The position numbers and the translations under genes are program-made. A stretch of DNA of 64,000 nt, taken from contig NZ_KE386497.1 of assembly GCF_000427465.1 (NCBI RefSeq), positions 693,014 to 757,013 on the forward strand, read 5' to 3'. Under the pieces are notes generated by a model. The model saw only the letters and a program-made list of their open reading frames with translations. It was not told where the DNA came from and did no database searches. The DNA comes from Sinorhizobium arboris LMG 14919. Its GTDB lineage: Bacteria; Pseudomonadota; Alphaproteobacteria; Rhizobiales; Rhizobiaceae. Below are positions 55,016 through 63,911 of this stretch, in pieces; the stretch's first letter is position 1; every line of letters starts with the position of its first letter.

Positions 55016-55340
55016 GTGGGGTATTCGATTGCCTTCATTGGTCCCGGACTTGGCGGAATGCTGAGCCACGGGGTCAACCAGTCGGCCGCGTTGCTATTTG
55101 GCTTCGGATTCCCTACGGAACGCTGAATGTGAATATCGTCGGTTCAGTGGTCATGGGAGTCTTGGCCGAATATTTCGCATTCCACGGCGGCTTCGCGCAG
55201 GACACTCGATTATTTCTCCCGACTGGTATCTCGGGGGCTTCACCACCTTCTCTACCTTTCCCCTCGACACAGTCAGCCTCTGGCAGCGGGGCCAGTGGTC
55301 GGCCGCGGCCGCCTATGTTGTGTTCGTGAAGGCGGCAGCT
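55016..55340 (+). pseudogene. crcB: Fluoride channel CrcB/FluC, frameshifted twice
   Basis: The GTG at 55016 follows GGAG. The first frame gives GPGLGGMLSHGVNQSAALLFGFGF and then shifts near 55117 to PYGTLNVNIVGSVVMGVLAEYF. A second shift near 55232 leads to GGFTTFSTFPLDTVSLWQRG. These are the characteristic FluC segments (GTLNVNIVGS, GGFTTFSTF). The C-terminal helix is also missing. It is a clear pseudogene. Confidence 0.85.
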
Positions 55341-55369
55341 CGCTCAACGGGATGGCCGCAGCTTGCGTC

Positions 55370-55537
55370 TCACGCACTCCCCTCCGTCTCGCTACCCTCG
55401 TCCAACTCATGGAAAGGCAGAAAGCCGTACTGCTCCAGCCATTCGCGAATGATGAGGCGGATTAGCTCTTGTCGCTTCATCTCAAGTTCTTCACCGGCGC
55501 GAGCGAGCGCCATCTCAACGTCGTCGTCGAAGGTCAT
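55370..55537 (-). CDS. Small 55-aa protein, possibly ribbon-helix-helix
   Basis: Minus-strand ATG at 55537 to TGA at 55370 encodes an acidic helical peptide (VEMALARAGEELEMKRQELIRLI, then REWLEQYGFLPFHELDE). The pattern of amphipathic helices resembles CopG-like antitoxins, but no ribosome site is obvious. It is short, so the call is tentative. Confidence 0.45.
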   Translation of the reverse strand: MTFDDDVEMALARAGEELEMKRQELIRLIIREWLEQYGFLPFHELDEGSETEGSA

Positions 55538-55550
55538 CGGAGCTTGACTC

Positions 55551-55784
55551 TCAGCGTGTTAGTGGCCGTTCCCGTGGGCCACTACTCGAGATGACACCCT
55601 TGCTTACGAGCCACGCCTCGAAGCTTCCCGGGCACCCCTCGTGAGTCCACATCCCGCGATACGAGAAACCAAGACTATGGAGGCCGAGCCCAATGGCGTT
55701 GAAGCCTTCCTCGGTAACGGACGCGGTTCCATTTGGTGTTTGGACGCTTCCGGGATACTTCTTCTTCGCCCTTCTGATTTTCAT
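55551..55784 (-). CDS. Hypothetical 77-aa protein
   Basis: The ATG at 55784 is preceded by a strong AGGAGG. The protein is basic at its start (MKIRRAKKKYPGS) and contains SVTEEGFNAIGLGLHSLGFSYRGMW. The family is not recognised. It lies 13 bp upstream of the 55-aa gene, so the two may be an operon. Confidence 0.5.
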   Translation of the reverse strand: MKIRRAKKKYPGSVQTPNGTASVTEEGFNAIGLGLHSLGFSYRGMWTHEGCPGSFEAWLVSKGVISSSGPRERPLTR

Positions 55785-55900
55785 TGCCTGCCTCCTACGC
55801 ACTACAACCGAGAGGTCTTAGGGTCGCACAGCGCAAGTTGCAGTCAAGAATTAGGGGCGCCGCCCGAATGGGCTACGGACGCCGTCTGCTTGGAGGTCGA

Positions 55901-56071
55901 TCATTCCTTCCCTGCTTTCTCCACATACTGTAACCGCTGGAGGAGAACCCTTATTTTCTTGGGCAGTTTTGGCAGGACTTTGGATAATACTGGAAGGGAT
56001 CGGAGGAAATCGACATTGTAATCAGTTGCCATTTCCCGCCGGATTCGCAGGTCCCTGTAGGGCTTCTTCAT
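55901..56071 (-). CDS. Hypothetical 56-aa protein
   Basis: From the ATG at 56071 (AGGAG upstream) it encodes a very basic, helical peptide (KKPYRDLRIRREMATDYNVD, then LPKLPKKIRVLLQRL). No family is recognised. Confidence 0.4.
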   Translation of the reverse strand: MKKPYRDLRIRREMATDYNVDFLRSLPVLSKVLPKLPKKIRVLLQRLQYVEKAGKE

Positions 56072-56431
56072 GTCGCCGCTCCTAGTGAGAAAACACCGCG
56101 GCTGAGAGAATGTTCCGCATTTGCGATCGCGCCACTCGCAGGGCGGGGTGAACTGCTCAAACAGATTGAGCCTTCTAAGCCAGCCCCGAGCGAAGCCGCT
56201 GCGGAATGCGCCATCACGCGGGCGATCAATCAAAGTCCAGCGTCTTTCAGGCTGACCTGATCGCCGGGCTCGACTAGCTTGGACCTTGCGGCGACGGAAA
56301 CGGTTCCGGGTCCGCGCAGCCCCCGCCGTCGCTGCGGCCTGCGGCGGTCACTGTCACCGCCGCTGCGGTCACGATTGTCGTCGCCGCGGCGGATGACGCG
56401 ATTCGGATTTAGGTCCCTGGAGCCCGCGAGA
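56072..56431. other. Intergenic region with GC-rich low-complexity stretch
   Basis: The part 56280-56400 is CG-repeat-like (many GCCGC/GCGGC). No gene with support is seen. Confidence 0.4.
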
Positions 56432-56845
56432 CTAAACGATGACTTGCTCGCCCAACTCGACGACTCGGTTTGCGGGGAGATGGAAGTAGTCGGTTGGATC
56501 GATCGCCGAGTCCGCCATCGCGATGAATAGCTTGTCCTGCCAGTGCGGCATGCCCGACAGCGGGTCTGCGACCAGCTTGCGGCGGCCGAGATAGAACGAC
56601 GTCGTCATAATTTCGAACTTGAAGCCCTCCTTGCGACAACGAGCGAGCGCCCGCGAGACGTTCTGGTCGTCCATGAAGCCGAAGCGCAGTTCAAGTTTGC
56701 TGAACCGGTCGGAGAGTTTTGTCAGCGTGTAGCGGTCCTGCTCCTGGACAAAAGGTATCCTGGCGGTCTTGATCGTCAGGATGACGTTGTGCTCGTGCAA
56801 TACGTGATTGTGCTTGATGTTGTGCAACAGAACGGCCGGGGTCAT
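56432..56845 (-). pseudogene. C-terminal cytosolic part of a Kup potassium transporter (second frame)
   Basis: The 137-aa frame starts [24 protein letters not shown], the conserved start of the Kup cytosolic domain, and continues with [14 protein letters not shown] and SFYLGRRKL. It overlaps the stop of the membrane part by ATGA. Intact Kup proteins carry both parts in one chain of about 630 aa, which matches the sum here. No ribosome site precedes the internal ATG. Confidence 0.75.
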
Positions 56846-58320
56846 ATCGGGAAGATTGCGGTTCCCGGTACCACGACGGGAGCGTGTTCGGACTTTCGCT
56901 CGACCGCGGCAATGAACGTGTCGAGCGGAACATCCTGGCGGGCCGTCTTTTCACGCAGGATCCGAACGCCTTTGCGCCAGGTCCACATCAGCGTCATCAC
57001 AAGGCCGGCGAAGAGGATGGGCACGTAGCCGCCGTCATGGATCTTGAAGAGGTTGGCACCGAGAAAGGTAAGCTCCAGCAGGAACAGGGGCAGCAGGACC
57101 GCAGTCGCGATCCATATGGGCCAGTTCCACTGATGGCGGACGAATTCGAAGGCGAGAATGGTCGTCACGACCATGGCGCCAGTGACCGAGACACCATAGG
57201 CGGTAGCAAGAGACTCGGAACTGCCGAACACGAACATGAGAGCGAGCACGCCGATCAACAGCGCGGTGTTGACCAAAGGCAGGTAAATCTGTCCCGTCTG
57301 CGTTTCCGAAGTGTAGCAGATCTCAAACCTCGGCAGGAATCCGAGGTGAATCGCTTGCCGCACCAGTGAAAACGCTCCGGTGATCACTGCCTGGCTGGCG
57401 ATGATAGTTGCTGCGGTTGCCAGAATCACGATCGGCAACAGAGCCCAGCTTGGAAACATCAGAAAAAATGGATCAGAGATCGCTTCGGGATGCGACAGCA
57501 CCAGGGCGCCTTGTCCGACATAATTCAAGGCCAGTGCCGGAAACACGATCGCAAACCAAGCCGCCTGGATTGGCTGGCGACCGAAGTGTCCAAGATCGGC
57601 ATAGAGCGCCTCGGCTCCTGTCACCGTTAGGAAGACGGCGCCGAGGACGATGAAGCCGACGAGACCGCCGTTCCATAGAAAGGTCACAGCGTGAACGGGA
57701 TTGACGGCCGCCAGAATCCCTAAATCGTCGCCGATGTGGGCAATGCCGGCCGCCCCCATGGCGAGAAACCAAACGAGCGTGATCGGTCCGAACAGGTTCG
57801 ACACGGCTCCCGTGCCGCGGGACTGGATGGCAAACAACAGCACTATGATCGCCACAGCGAGCGGTAGCACGTAATCCTGAAACGCTGGCGTGACGAGCTT
57901 GAGCCCCTCCACCGCCGAAAGGACGGAAAGCGCCGGCGTGATCATCGCATCGCCGATAAAGAGGGCGGCACCCAAGATTCCAGCCATAAGCATGATCGTC
58001 GTCTGGCGGGGTGCCTTCTTCATCAACAGGGCCAGCAGCGCCAGCATCCCACCCTCACCGTCGTTGTCGGCGCGCAGCAGAAACAGCACGTATTTGCAGG
58101 TCACGATGATCGTCAGCGCCCAGAGCATCAGCGAAATGAGGCCGATGACCTCGCCGCGCTCGACCCCTCCTGCGGCAAAGGGACGGAGTGCCTCGCGGAA
58201 GGCATACAGTGGGCTCGTCCCAATATCGCCGTAGACGACGCCAACCGAGCCAAGGGTGAGCACCAAAAATTGGCGCAGGTTGTTTGCCTGCGCGGGCGTA
58301 TGGTTCATGGACGCTGTCAT
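56842..58320 (-). CDS. kup: Kup potassium transporter, membrane part (split gene)
   Basis: About 492 aa with twelve hydrophobic helices and Kup hallmarks: [54 protein letters not shown] and the C-terminal VPGTAIF. It should run on into the cytosolic domain but ends at TGA (56844) one frame off, overlapping the next ATG (ATGA). Either an indel has split the gene or coupling makes two chains. The start at 58320 follows GGAGAG; 58308 is an alternative. Confidence 0.85.
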   Translation of the reverse strand: MTASMNHTPAQANNLRQFLVLTLGSVGVVYGDIGTSPLYAFREALRPFAAGGVERGEVIGLISLMLWALTIIVTCKYVLFLLRADNDGEGGMLALLALLMKKAPRQTTIMLMAGILGAALFIGDAMITPALSVLSAVEGLKLVTPAFQDYVLPLAVAIIVLLFAIQSRGTGAVSNLFGPITLVWFLAMGAAGIAHIGDDLGILAAVNPVHAVTFLWNGGLVGFIVLGAVFLTVTGAEALYADLGHFGRQPIQAAWFAIVFPALALNYVGQGALVLSHPEAISDPFFLMFPSWALLPIVILATAATIIASQAVITGAFSLVRQAIHLGFLPRFEICYTSETQTGQIYLPLVNTALLIGVLALMFVFGSSESLATAYGVSVTGAMVVTTILAFEFVRHQWNWPIWIATAVLLPLFLLELTFLGANLFKIHDGGYVPILFAGLVMTLMWTWRKGVRILREKTARQDVPLDTFIAAVERKSEHAPVVVPGTAIFPI

Positions 58321-58750
58321 CGGCTCTCCGAAAATGCCTCGCTCTGCGATTATCCGCAAAGCCCGATTGCGAGGCGGTCAGGATCTTGTGCCAGCATCGC
58401 TGTACCGAATGGGCCTTATATGCGTTTGCAGACGGCTTTGCGTCTACCTTACGTCCGTACGAGGTCTGGATTCGATTGGGGATTTCGGTTGCGCGCGTAA
58501 AGATTTCATAAAGAGCGAGCCCTTTCCTTCCAGAAACACGAGCTCAGAAAGGGCCGATAAGGATGGTACCGTCACGCGCTAACCCGACGCGGCGGGCGGT
58601 GCTCGTCCAGTCCCTGCAGCCCTATCTCATGACGGCTCGACGTCCTCGCCGGGCGGGCGCCCCTCGAGGCCGCCACGCGCGACCGTTGGTCGTCCTGGCG
58701 GCCGCAACAGGTCACCGTTGATGGGAAGGCAAGATGCTGACGATACCCGC
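58321..58750. other. Intergenic region, no gene seen
   Basis: About 430 bp between the Kup start and the end of the arsenic operon. Open frames here lack ribosome sites and motifs. The kup promoter should lie in the left part. Confidence 0.5.
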
Positions 58751-59458
58751 TCAAATCGACTTGAGCTTGACCCGCTGATCTAGCTTCTCTGCCTCTTGCT
58801 TGCGTTCGCTGTATCGGTCGACGAGATAGGCCGACGCGTCGCGAGTGAGCAGCGTGAACTTCACGAGTTCCTCGCAGACATCGACCACCCGGTCGTAATA
58901 GGGCGACGGCTTCATGCGTCCGTTCGCATCGAACTCCTGGTACGCCTTGGCGACCGAGGACTGGTTCGGAATCGTGATCATGCGCATCCAGCGGCCGAGC
59001 AGGCGGAGCGTGTTGACCGCGTTGAAGGATTGCGACCCGCCCGACACCTGCATGACGGCGAGAGTCTTGCCCTGCGTTGGGCGGATCGACCCGATTGACA
59101 GCGGTACCCAGTCGATCTGCGCCTTCATGATGCCGGTGATCGCTCCATGCCGCTCCGGGCTCACCCAGACCTGGCCTTCGGACCACTCGGAGAGTTCCCG
59201 GAGTTCCTGCACCTTCGGGTGGCTGGCGGGCGCATCGTCCGGAAGCGGCAGCCCCGAAGGATTAAAGAAGCGAACCTCGGCCCCGAAGTGCTCCAGCAGC
59301 CGGCCGGCCTCTTCGGCAAGCAGCCGGGAATAGGAGACCTGCCGCAGCGATCCGTAGAGAATGAGAATGCGCGGCGGATGGGTCGAGAACGGCGGCCGAA
59401 GCGCCTCGGTATCAGGCTTGCGGAGGTGGCGCGGATCGGCGGCTGGCAGATCAGACAA
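58751..59458 (-). CDS. arsH: ArsH, NADPH-dependent FMN reductase (organoarsenical oxidase)
   Basis: The 235-aa protein has [25 protein letters not shown] (FMN phosphate loop), [20 protein letters not shown] and [15 protein letters not shown], the ArsH flavodoxin-like pattern. ArsH oxidises trivalent organoarsenicals and confers resistance. A TTG at 59458, overlapping the ArsC stop by 8 bp with GAAGGG upstream, gives the family's usual N-terminus ([16 protein letters not shown]). It is the last gene of the operon. Confidence 0.9.
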   Translation of the reverse strand: MSDLPAADPRHLRKPDTEALRPPFSTHPPRILILYGSLRQVSYSRLLAEEAGRLLEHFGAEVRFFNPSGLPLPDDAPASHPKVQELRELSEWSEGQVWVSPERHGAITGIMKAQIDWVPLSIGSIRPTQGKTLAVMQVSGGSQSFNAVNTLRLLGRWMRMITIPNQSSVAKAYQEFDANGRMKPSPYYDRVVDVCEELVKFTLLTRDASAYLVDRYSERKQEAEKLDQRVKLKSI

Positions 59459-59882
59459 GACGGCGACCCTTCTCGTCCAGAACTGCTTCCCCGTCTTCCT
59501 TGACGAAAGGCCCCTTGAAGGCATCGGCGGGGAGGATGTCGAGAACGGCCTCGGATGGCCGCGCCAAGCGTGTGCCGATCGAGGTGATCACGAACGGCCT
59601 ATTGATGAGGATCGGATGCTCGAGCATTGCTCTCAGAAGCTGGTCGTCGGACATTGCCGGATCGTCGAGACCGAGCTCCGCATAGGGCGTTCCTTTTTCA
59701 CGGATTGCCTCGCGAACCGAGAGGCCGGCGTCGCGGATCATTTGGGGAAGCTCCTCCCGGCTTGGCGGCGTCTTGAGATATTCAATCACCGTCGGTTCGA
59801 TGCCGGCGTGGCGGATCAGCGCCAATGTATTGCGCGAAGTGCCGCACGAGGGATTGTGATAGATGGTAACGTCCATGGTCAT
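59451..59882 (-). CDS. arsC: Glutaredoxin-type arsenate reductase ArsC
   Basis: A 143-aa ArsC of the E. coli plasmid type: [14 protein letters not shown] with catalytic Cys13, the Arg-containing [12 protein letters not shown] and RLARPSEAV. It reduces arsenate to arsenite with glutaredoxin. The ATG at 59882 overlaps the AqpS stop (ATGA). In this operon arsenite would leave through AqpS. Confidence 0.92.
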   Translation of the reverse strand: MTMDVTIYHNPSCGTSRNTLALIRHAGIEPTVIEYLKTPPSREELPQMIRDAGLSVREAIREKGTPYAELGLDDPAMSDDQLLRAMLEHPILINRPFVITSIGTRLARPSEAVLDILPADAFKGPFVKEDGEAVLDEKGRRLV

Positions 59883-60577
59883 TCGATTTCCTTGACGCTT
59901 AATCGCGAAGCTGAGGTGTTTCGTTCGGCGAGCATCCAGCCAACGACGGCAGTGGCGATGAGCGCCCCGGTGACCTCCGCGACGATGAATGCCGGCACAT
60001 CCGTCGGGCGGATGCCCGCGAAGGTGTTGGAGAAGGCACGGGCGACGGCGACGGCAGGATTCGCGAACGACGTCGAGGCCGTGAACCAATAAGCGGCCGT
60101 GATGTAGAGGCCGACGAGCCATGGAATTGCCTCGCCGCGGAAGCGCAATCCGGCAAGGATCGTGAGGACGAGCCCGAAGGTGGCGACCGCCTCGGCGACC
60201 CACTGACCCGTGCCCGTCCGGACCGTTTCGGAGACCTGGAACAGCGGCAGGTCGAACATCGCATGTGCGATCAGCGTTCCGGCGATGCCGCCCGCGACCT
60301 GCGCAAGGACATAGAGCGCTGCCGCGAATGCTTCGATCTCTCGTCGGGCCGCGAACACCATGGTGACCGCAGGATTGAAGTGCGCGCCGGATATCGGCCC
60401 GAGAATGCTGATCAGGACGACGAGGATCGCCCCTGTCGGTATCGTGTTGCCGAGCAGCGAGACCGCTACGTCGTCGGAGAGGCGGTCAGCCATGATCCCG
60501 GAACCGACGACGGTGGCAACCAGGATGGCGGTGCCCATCGCCTCCGCGGCGAGGCGGCGCGTTAAGTCGAAGGCCAT
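59879..60577 (-). CDS. aqpS: AqpS, aquaglyceroporin for arsenite efflux
   Basis: A 232-aa MIP-family channel with six helices and the two NPA boxes (SGAHFNPAVTMVF and SFANPAVAVARAF). In S. meliloti AqpS replaces the arsenite pump and lets internally produced arsenite diffuse out. The gene order arsR-(arsC)-aqpS-arsC-arsH here matches that system apart from the extra reductase. The selectivity filter cannot be assigned by eye. Confidence 0.92.
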   Translation of the reverse strand: MAFDLTRRLAAEAMGTAILVATVVGSGIMADRLSDDVAVSLLGNTIPTGAILVVLISILGPISGAHFNPAVTMVFAARREIEAFAAALYVLAQVAGGIAGTLIAHAMFDLPLFQVSETVRTGTGQWVAEAVATFGLVLTILAGLRFRGEAIPWLVGLYITAAYWFTASTSFANPAVAVARAFSNTFAGIRPTDVPAFIVAEVTGALIATAVVGWMLAERNTSASRLSVKEIE

Positions 60578-60653
60578 GCTTCAGCCCGCTTGGTCTTGGG
60601 TGTTCTGCGACGTGCCACTGTCCATGTGGCGGATATCGAGTGGAGCGCCGTTG

Positions 60654-61178
60654 TCATGCGAAGTCGGATCCGATCGACGTGGTCCCTTCCATCCGACCGA
60701 TCTCGTGGAGCTTCGACGTCAGGCTCATCCGCTCGAGGCTCTCGACAGGCAGGGCCGCAAAGGCTGCGATGCGGAGCTTCATGTAGCGGAGCGTCGTTGC
60801 GAAGGCGACCCGCTTCTCGGCGTCCGTCCCCTCGACGGCGGCCGGGTCCTCGACGCCCCAGTGCGCCGTCATCGGGTGGCCGGGCCATACCGGGCAGGCT
60901 TCACCGGCTGCGCTGTCGCAGACGGTGAAGATGAAATCCATCTCGGGCGCATCGCGGCCTGCGAACTCCTCCCAGCTCTTCGAGCGCAGATCCTCGACCG
61001 GGTAGTGATGGCCGGCGAGGGTCTCGATCGCGAGGGGGTTCACCTCCCCCTTTGGCTGACTTCCGGCGGAATAGGCGTTGAACTTGCCGCCGCCATCCTT
61101 TCTCAGGACGCTCTCGGCAATGATCGAGCGGGCCGAGTTTCCCGTACACAGGAACATCACGTTAAATTTTCTGGTCAC
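60654..61178 (-). CDS. Low-molecular-weight phosphatase-type arsenate reductase
   Basis: A 174-aa protein with the LMW-PTP loop FLCTGNSARSIIAE (C-x5-R-S) and HPMTAHWGVEDPA, typical of thioredoxin-coupled ArsC proteins. The start is a GTG at 61178 overlapping the ArsR stop (GTGA), with GGAGGAGG upstream. It is a second, unrelated arsenate reductase in the same operon. Confidence 0.88.
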   Translation of the reverse strand: MTRKFNVMFLCTGNSARSIIAESVLRKDGGGKFNAYSAGSQPKGEVNPLAIETLAGHHYPVEDLRSKSWEEFAGRDAPEMDFIFTVCDSAAGEACPVWPGHPMTAHWGVEDPAAVEGTDAEKRVAFATTLRYMKLRIAAFAALPVESLERMSLTSKLHEIGRMEGTTSIGSDFA

Positions 61179-61528
61179 CGAGAGACCTCCTCCTTTGCAC
61201 AACAGGGTTCGAGCTCCTCGATCAGCGGCGCACAGAGGCTGGCGTTCCCGCCGCAGCAATCCTTGAGGAGAAACAGGGTCAGCTCCCGCAAGCGCGGCAT
61301 TTCCGCTCGATAGACGATGAGGCGGCTGCGCCGTTCGGACGAAACCAGGCGAGCGCGGGCAAGAATGTTCAGATGCGTCGACATCGTGTTGTGGGGTATC
61401 GCCAGCGCGCGGGCGATGTCGCCTGCCGGCAGCCCCTCGGGCTCATGCCGGACAAGCAACCGGAAGGTTTCCAGGCGGGTCGACTGGGCGAGTGCCGCGA
61501 GGGCCAGGATGGCTTCTTCTTGTTCCAT
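61175..61528 (-). CDS. arsR: ArsR-family arsenite-responsive repressor
   Basis: A 117-aa winged-helix protein (STRLETFRLLVRHEPEGLPAGDIARALAI, NTMSTHLNIL) with Cys residues confined to the C-terminus (DCCGGNASLC, EPCC). As(III)-binding cysteines placed there differ from the classic helix-3 CVC site. It heads the arsenic operon and should repress it. Confidence 0.9.
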   Translation of the reverse strand: MEQEEAILALAALAQSTRLETFRLLVRHEPEGLPAGDIARALAIPHNTMSTHLNILARARLVSSERRSRLIVYRAEMPRLRELTLFLLKDCCGGNASLCAPLIEELEPCCAKEEVSR

Positions 61529-61556
61529 ATGTCGAGAATACCGGAAATATAGACAT
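61529..61556. promoter_or_regulatory. Candidate ArsR operator
   Basis: ATGTC (61529-61533) and GACAT (61552-61556) form an interrupted inverted repeat directly upstream of the ArsR start codon, enclosing an AT-rich core (GGAAATATA). Position and symmetry suit ArsR dimer binding. Confidence 0.5.
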
Positions 61557-61713
61557 AGTCAATCCGCGCTGGCTCCCCCCGCTAGAGGTCCCTCGAAACA
61601 CACCTCCTATGGGTGTATAGTTGCATTACGATCAAATCTCGCGTTGTATCGTGGGAAGTGGATTTCCTATCTGCCCTTTCAATTGGGCGCATGCCCTGTG
61701 GGAGGAAGCACCT

Positions 61714-63852
61714 ATGATGAAGCCCGCCGCCGTGACTGGGTCGCTCATTCTCGCCGGAGGGAGTTATCGGGATGCATCGAGAGTCGCCCGCAAACTCCGC
61801 GAAAATGGGTATTCGTGCGTTTGCTCTCCAGACTACCGGACGTTCGAGCAACATACGCGATGGCTAAAGCCGGACCTCCTATTGCTGGACATCGGCATCT
61901 ACGAGGAGTTCTTTGGTGATGCAAAGCGTCGTGAACAGGTCCAATCTATTCCGGCAATTCATCTCGTCTCGACAGCCGCTGACAGAACACGCGCGTTTGC
62001 TGCGGGCGCGGTGGACTACATTATCAAACCAGTGCTGACCGAAGAGTTGCTGTTGCGGGTGAGAGCCCAAATCGAGCTGCTGCAGACGCAGAAACAGCTT
62101 GCTCAGCGGAATATGCAGTTCGCCACGACACTGGAAAACATCGGCCAGGGTGTCTGCTTCTTCGATTCGGACCAGCGGCTCATACTATCCAATCGGCGTT
62201 ATGCGGAAGTATATGGGCTGCCTCCGGAGTTGGTCCGGCCCGGCATGACTTTAAGTGAGATTACCCAGCTGCGTTATTCCGTCGGCGCTTGTCCAGTCGT
62301 GGCGCACGATGAATATCTGGCCTGGTGCGACTCGATCAACTCCAAGTCTTCGCCGCAAGACTGGACGATGGAGCTGAAGTCGGGCAAGGTCGTTCGCGTG
62401 CACCACGAGAGAACAGCCAATGGCGGATGGGTTTCGACGCACGAGGACGTCACCGAGCACCGAAACGCCGAACGGCAAATAGCCCATCTCGCATTGCATG
62501 ATCCACTCACCGATCTACCCAACCGCGCCGCACTGAAGCAGAAACTCGAGGCACTGCTCGAGCAGCACCGCACGCAAGGATCACAGTTTGCGGTGCTGTG
62601 CCTCGACCTGGACCGGTTCAAGGAGGTCAACGATCTCTTCGGTCATAGTGTTGGGGATATGGTTCTGGGCCTGGCCGCCAAACGTCTGTGCGCGGCTGCG
62701 GTGGGTGCATTCGTCGCCCGCCTCGGCGGTGACGAGTTCATGGTTTTGGCAGAAGCCGATGCCAGCTCTGCGGCGCAGCTCGCCGACCTGACTATCACCG
62801 TTTTAAGTGAGGACGCAGAGATCGACGGCACCCGGATCCGAATGGGTACGAGCATCGGCGTAGCAATCTTTCCCGCGGACGGGGACAATGCCGCTGAACT
62901 TACCAGCAATGCCGATGCGGCTCTCTATCGCGCCAAGGCCGACGGGCGTGGTACGGCTCGGTTTTTCGAACCTCAAATGGATAAGTGGTTGCGGGAGCGG
63001 CGAGCGTTACAACGTGATTTGCAAGCTGCGATCTCCGAACAGCAGCTGTCTATTGTCTATCAGCCACAGGCTAATATCGGTGGGGATGTCACTGGCTTTG
63101 AGGCCTTGCTGCGGTGGAACCACCCGACGCGCGGCAATGTCCCTCCGACCGTATTTATTCCGATTGCCGAGGAGAGCAGTCTGATAATCGAGATCGGAGA
63201 GTGGGTATTGCGGGAGGCTTGTCGGGAGGCAGCCTCTTGGTCGCGGAAACTGTCAGTAGCCGTAAACCTCTCTCCCGTGCAATTCAAGCATGGGGATCTT
63301 TCCGGGCTCGTCAAGTCAGCCCTGATCGAAACGGGACTGGAGCCTGCACGCCTAGAGCTCGAAATCACGGAAGGCGTTTTGATCGATAATCTTGAACGTG
63401 CCATCTCGACGTTGGGGCACCTAAAGGCGCTTGGCGTCCGGATCGCTATGGACGATTTCGGGACCGGCTATTCCTCCCTGTCGTATCTGCAGTCTTTCCC
63501 TTTCGACAAGATCAAGATTGATCAGTCGTTCGTCCGCAATATCGGGCTTGCACAGTCTTCAGCGATCATTCGCGCCGTGATTGGACTTGGACGCGGACTC
63601 GATCTGCCCATCATCGCTGAAGGTGTGGAATCGACGGACCAGCTTGCATTTTTGACTCGGGAGTCATGCGATCAAGTGCAAGGCTATCTCGTGGGCCGGC
63701 CACGTCCTATCTCGCACTATGCCAAATACGTTGGCCGGGCGGAGGAAAACGAGCAGCTCGAGCGCGGCCGATCGGCCGTCGCTGTCCGGCCAGAGCAAAG
63801 CCATGTTGCCAATCCACGGCGAAACAGTGGGAATGCGGAGGCCACCAGCTAG
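61714..63852 (+). CDS. REC-PAS-GGDEF-EAL cyclic-di-GMP enzyme
   Basis: A 712-aa protein, ATG at 61714 after GGAGGAAG. A receiver-like domain comes first (about 1-125: LLLLDIGIYEEFFG, GAVDYIIKPV). A PAS domain follows (TTLENIGQGVCFFDSDQRLILSN), then GGDEF (ARLGGDEFMVL, about 345) and EAL (FEALLRWNHP, DDFGTGYSSLSYLQ, KIDQSFV). Both catalytic motifs look intact, so it may be bifunctional or switch with phosphorylation and PAS state. No cognate kinase is adjacent. c-di-GMP here would affect motility, exopolysaccharide and biofilm. Confidence 0.9.
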   Translation: MMKPAAVTGSLILAGGSYRDASRVARKLRENGYSCVCSPDYRTFEQHTRWLKPDLLLLDIGIYEEFFGDAKRREQVQSIPAIHLVSTAADRTRAFAAGAVDYIIKPVLTEELLLRVRAQIELLQTQKQLAQRNMQFATTLENIGQGVCFFDSDQRLILSNRRYAEVYGLPPELVRPGMTLSEITQLRYSVGACPVVAHDEYLAWCDSINSKSSPQDWTMELKSGKVVRVHHERTANGGWVSTHEDVTEHRNAERQIAHLALHDPLTDLPNRAALKQKLEALLEQHRTQGSQFAVLCLDLDRFKEVNDLFGHSVGDMVLGLAAKRLCAAAVGAFVARLGGDEFMVLAEADASSAAQLADLTITVLSEDAEIDGTRIRMGTSIGVAIFPADGDNAAELTSNADAALYRAKADGRGTARFFEPQMDKWLRERRALQRDLQAAISEQQLSIVYQPQANIGGDVTGFEALLRWNHPTRGNVPPTVFIPIAEESSLIIEIGEWVLREACREAASWSRKLSVAVNLSPVQFKHGDLSGLVKSALIETGLEPARLELEITEGVLIDNLERAISTLGHLKALGVRIAMDDFGTGYSSLSYLQSFPFDKIKIDQSFVRNIGLAQSSAIIRAVIGLGRGLDLPIIAEGVESTDQLAFLTRESCDQVQGYLVGRPRPISHYAKYVGRAEENEQLERGRSAVAVRPEQSHVANPRRNSGNAEATS

Positions 63853-63911
63853 TGGTCTCAATGCCGTACTCGGCCGACGAAGCTGATGAAGTTCGAAGAA
63901 AATCAGTGTGA

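Noticed and set aside
55098..55547. 149-aa plus-strand ORF after crcB
   Set aside because: It mixes one frame of the decayed crcB with the antisense of a small minus-strand gene.
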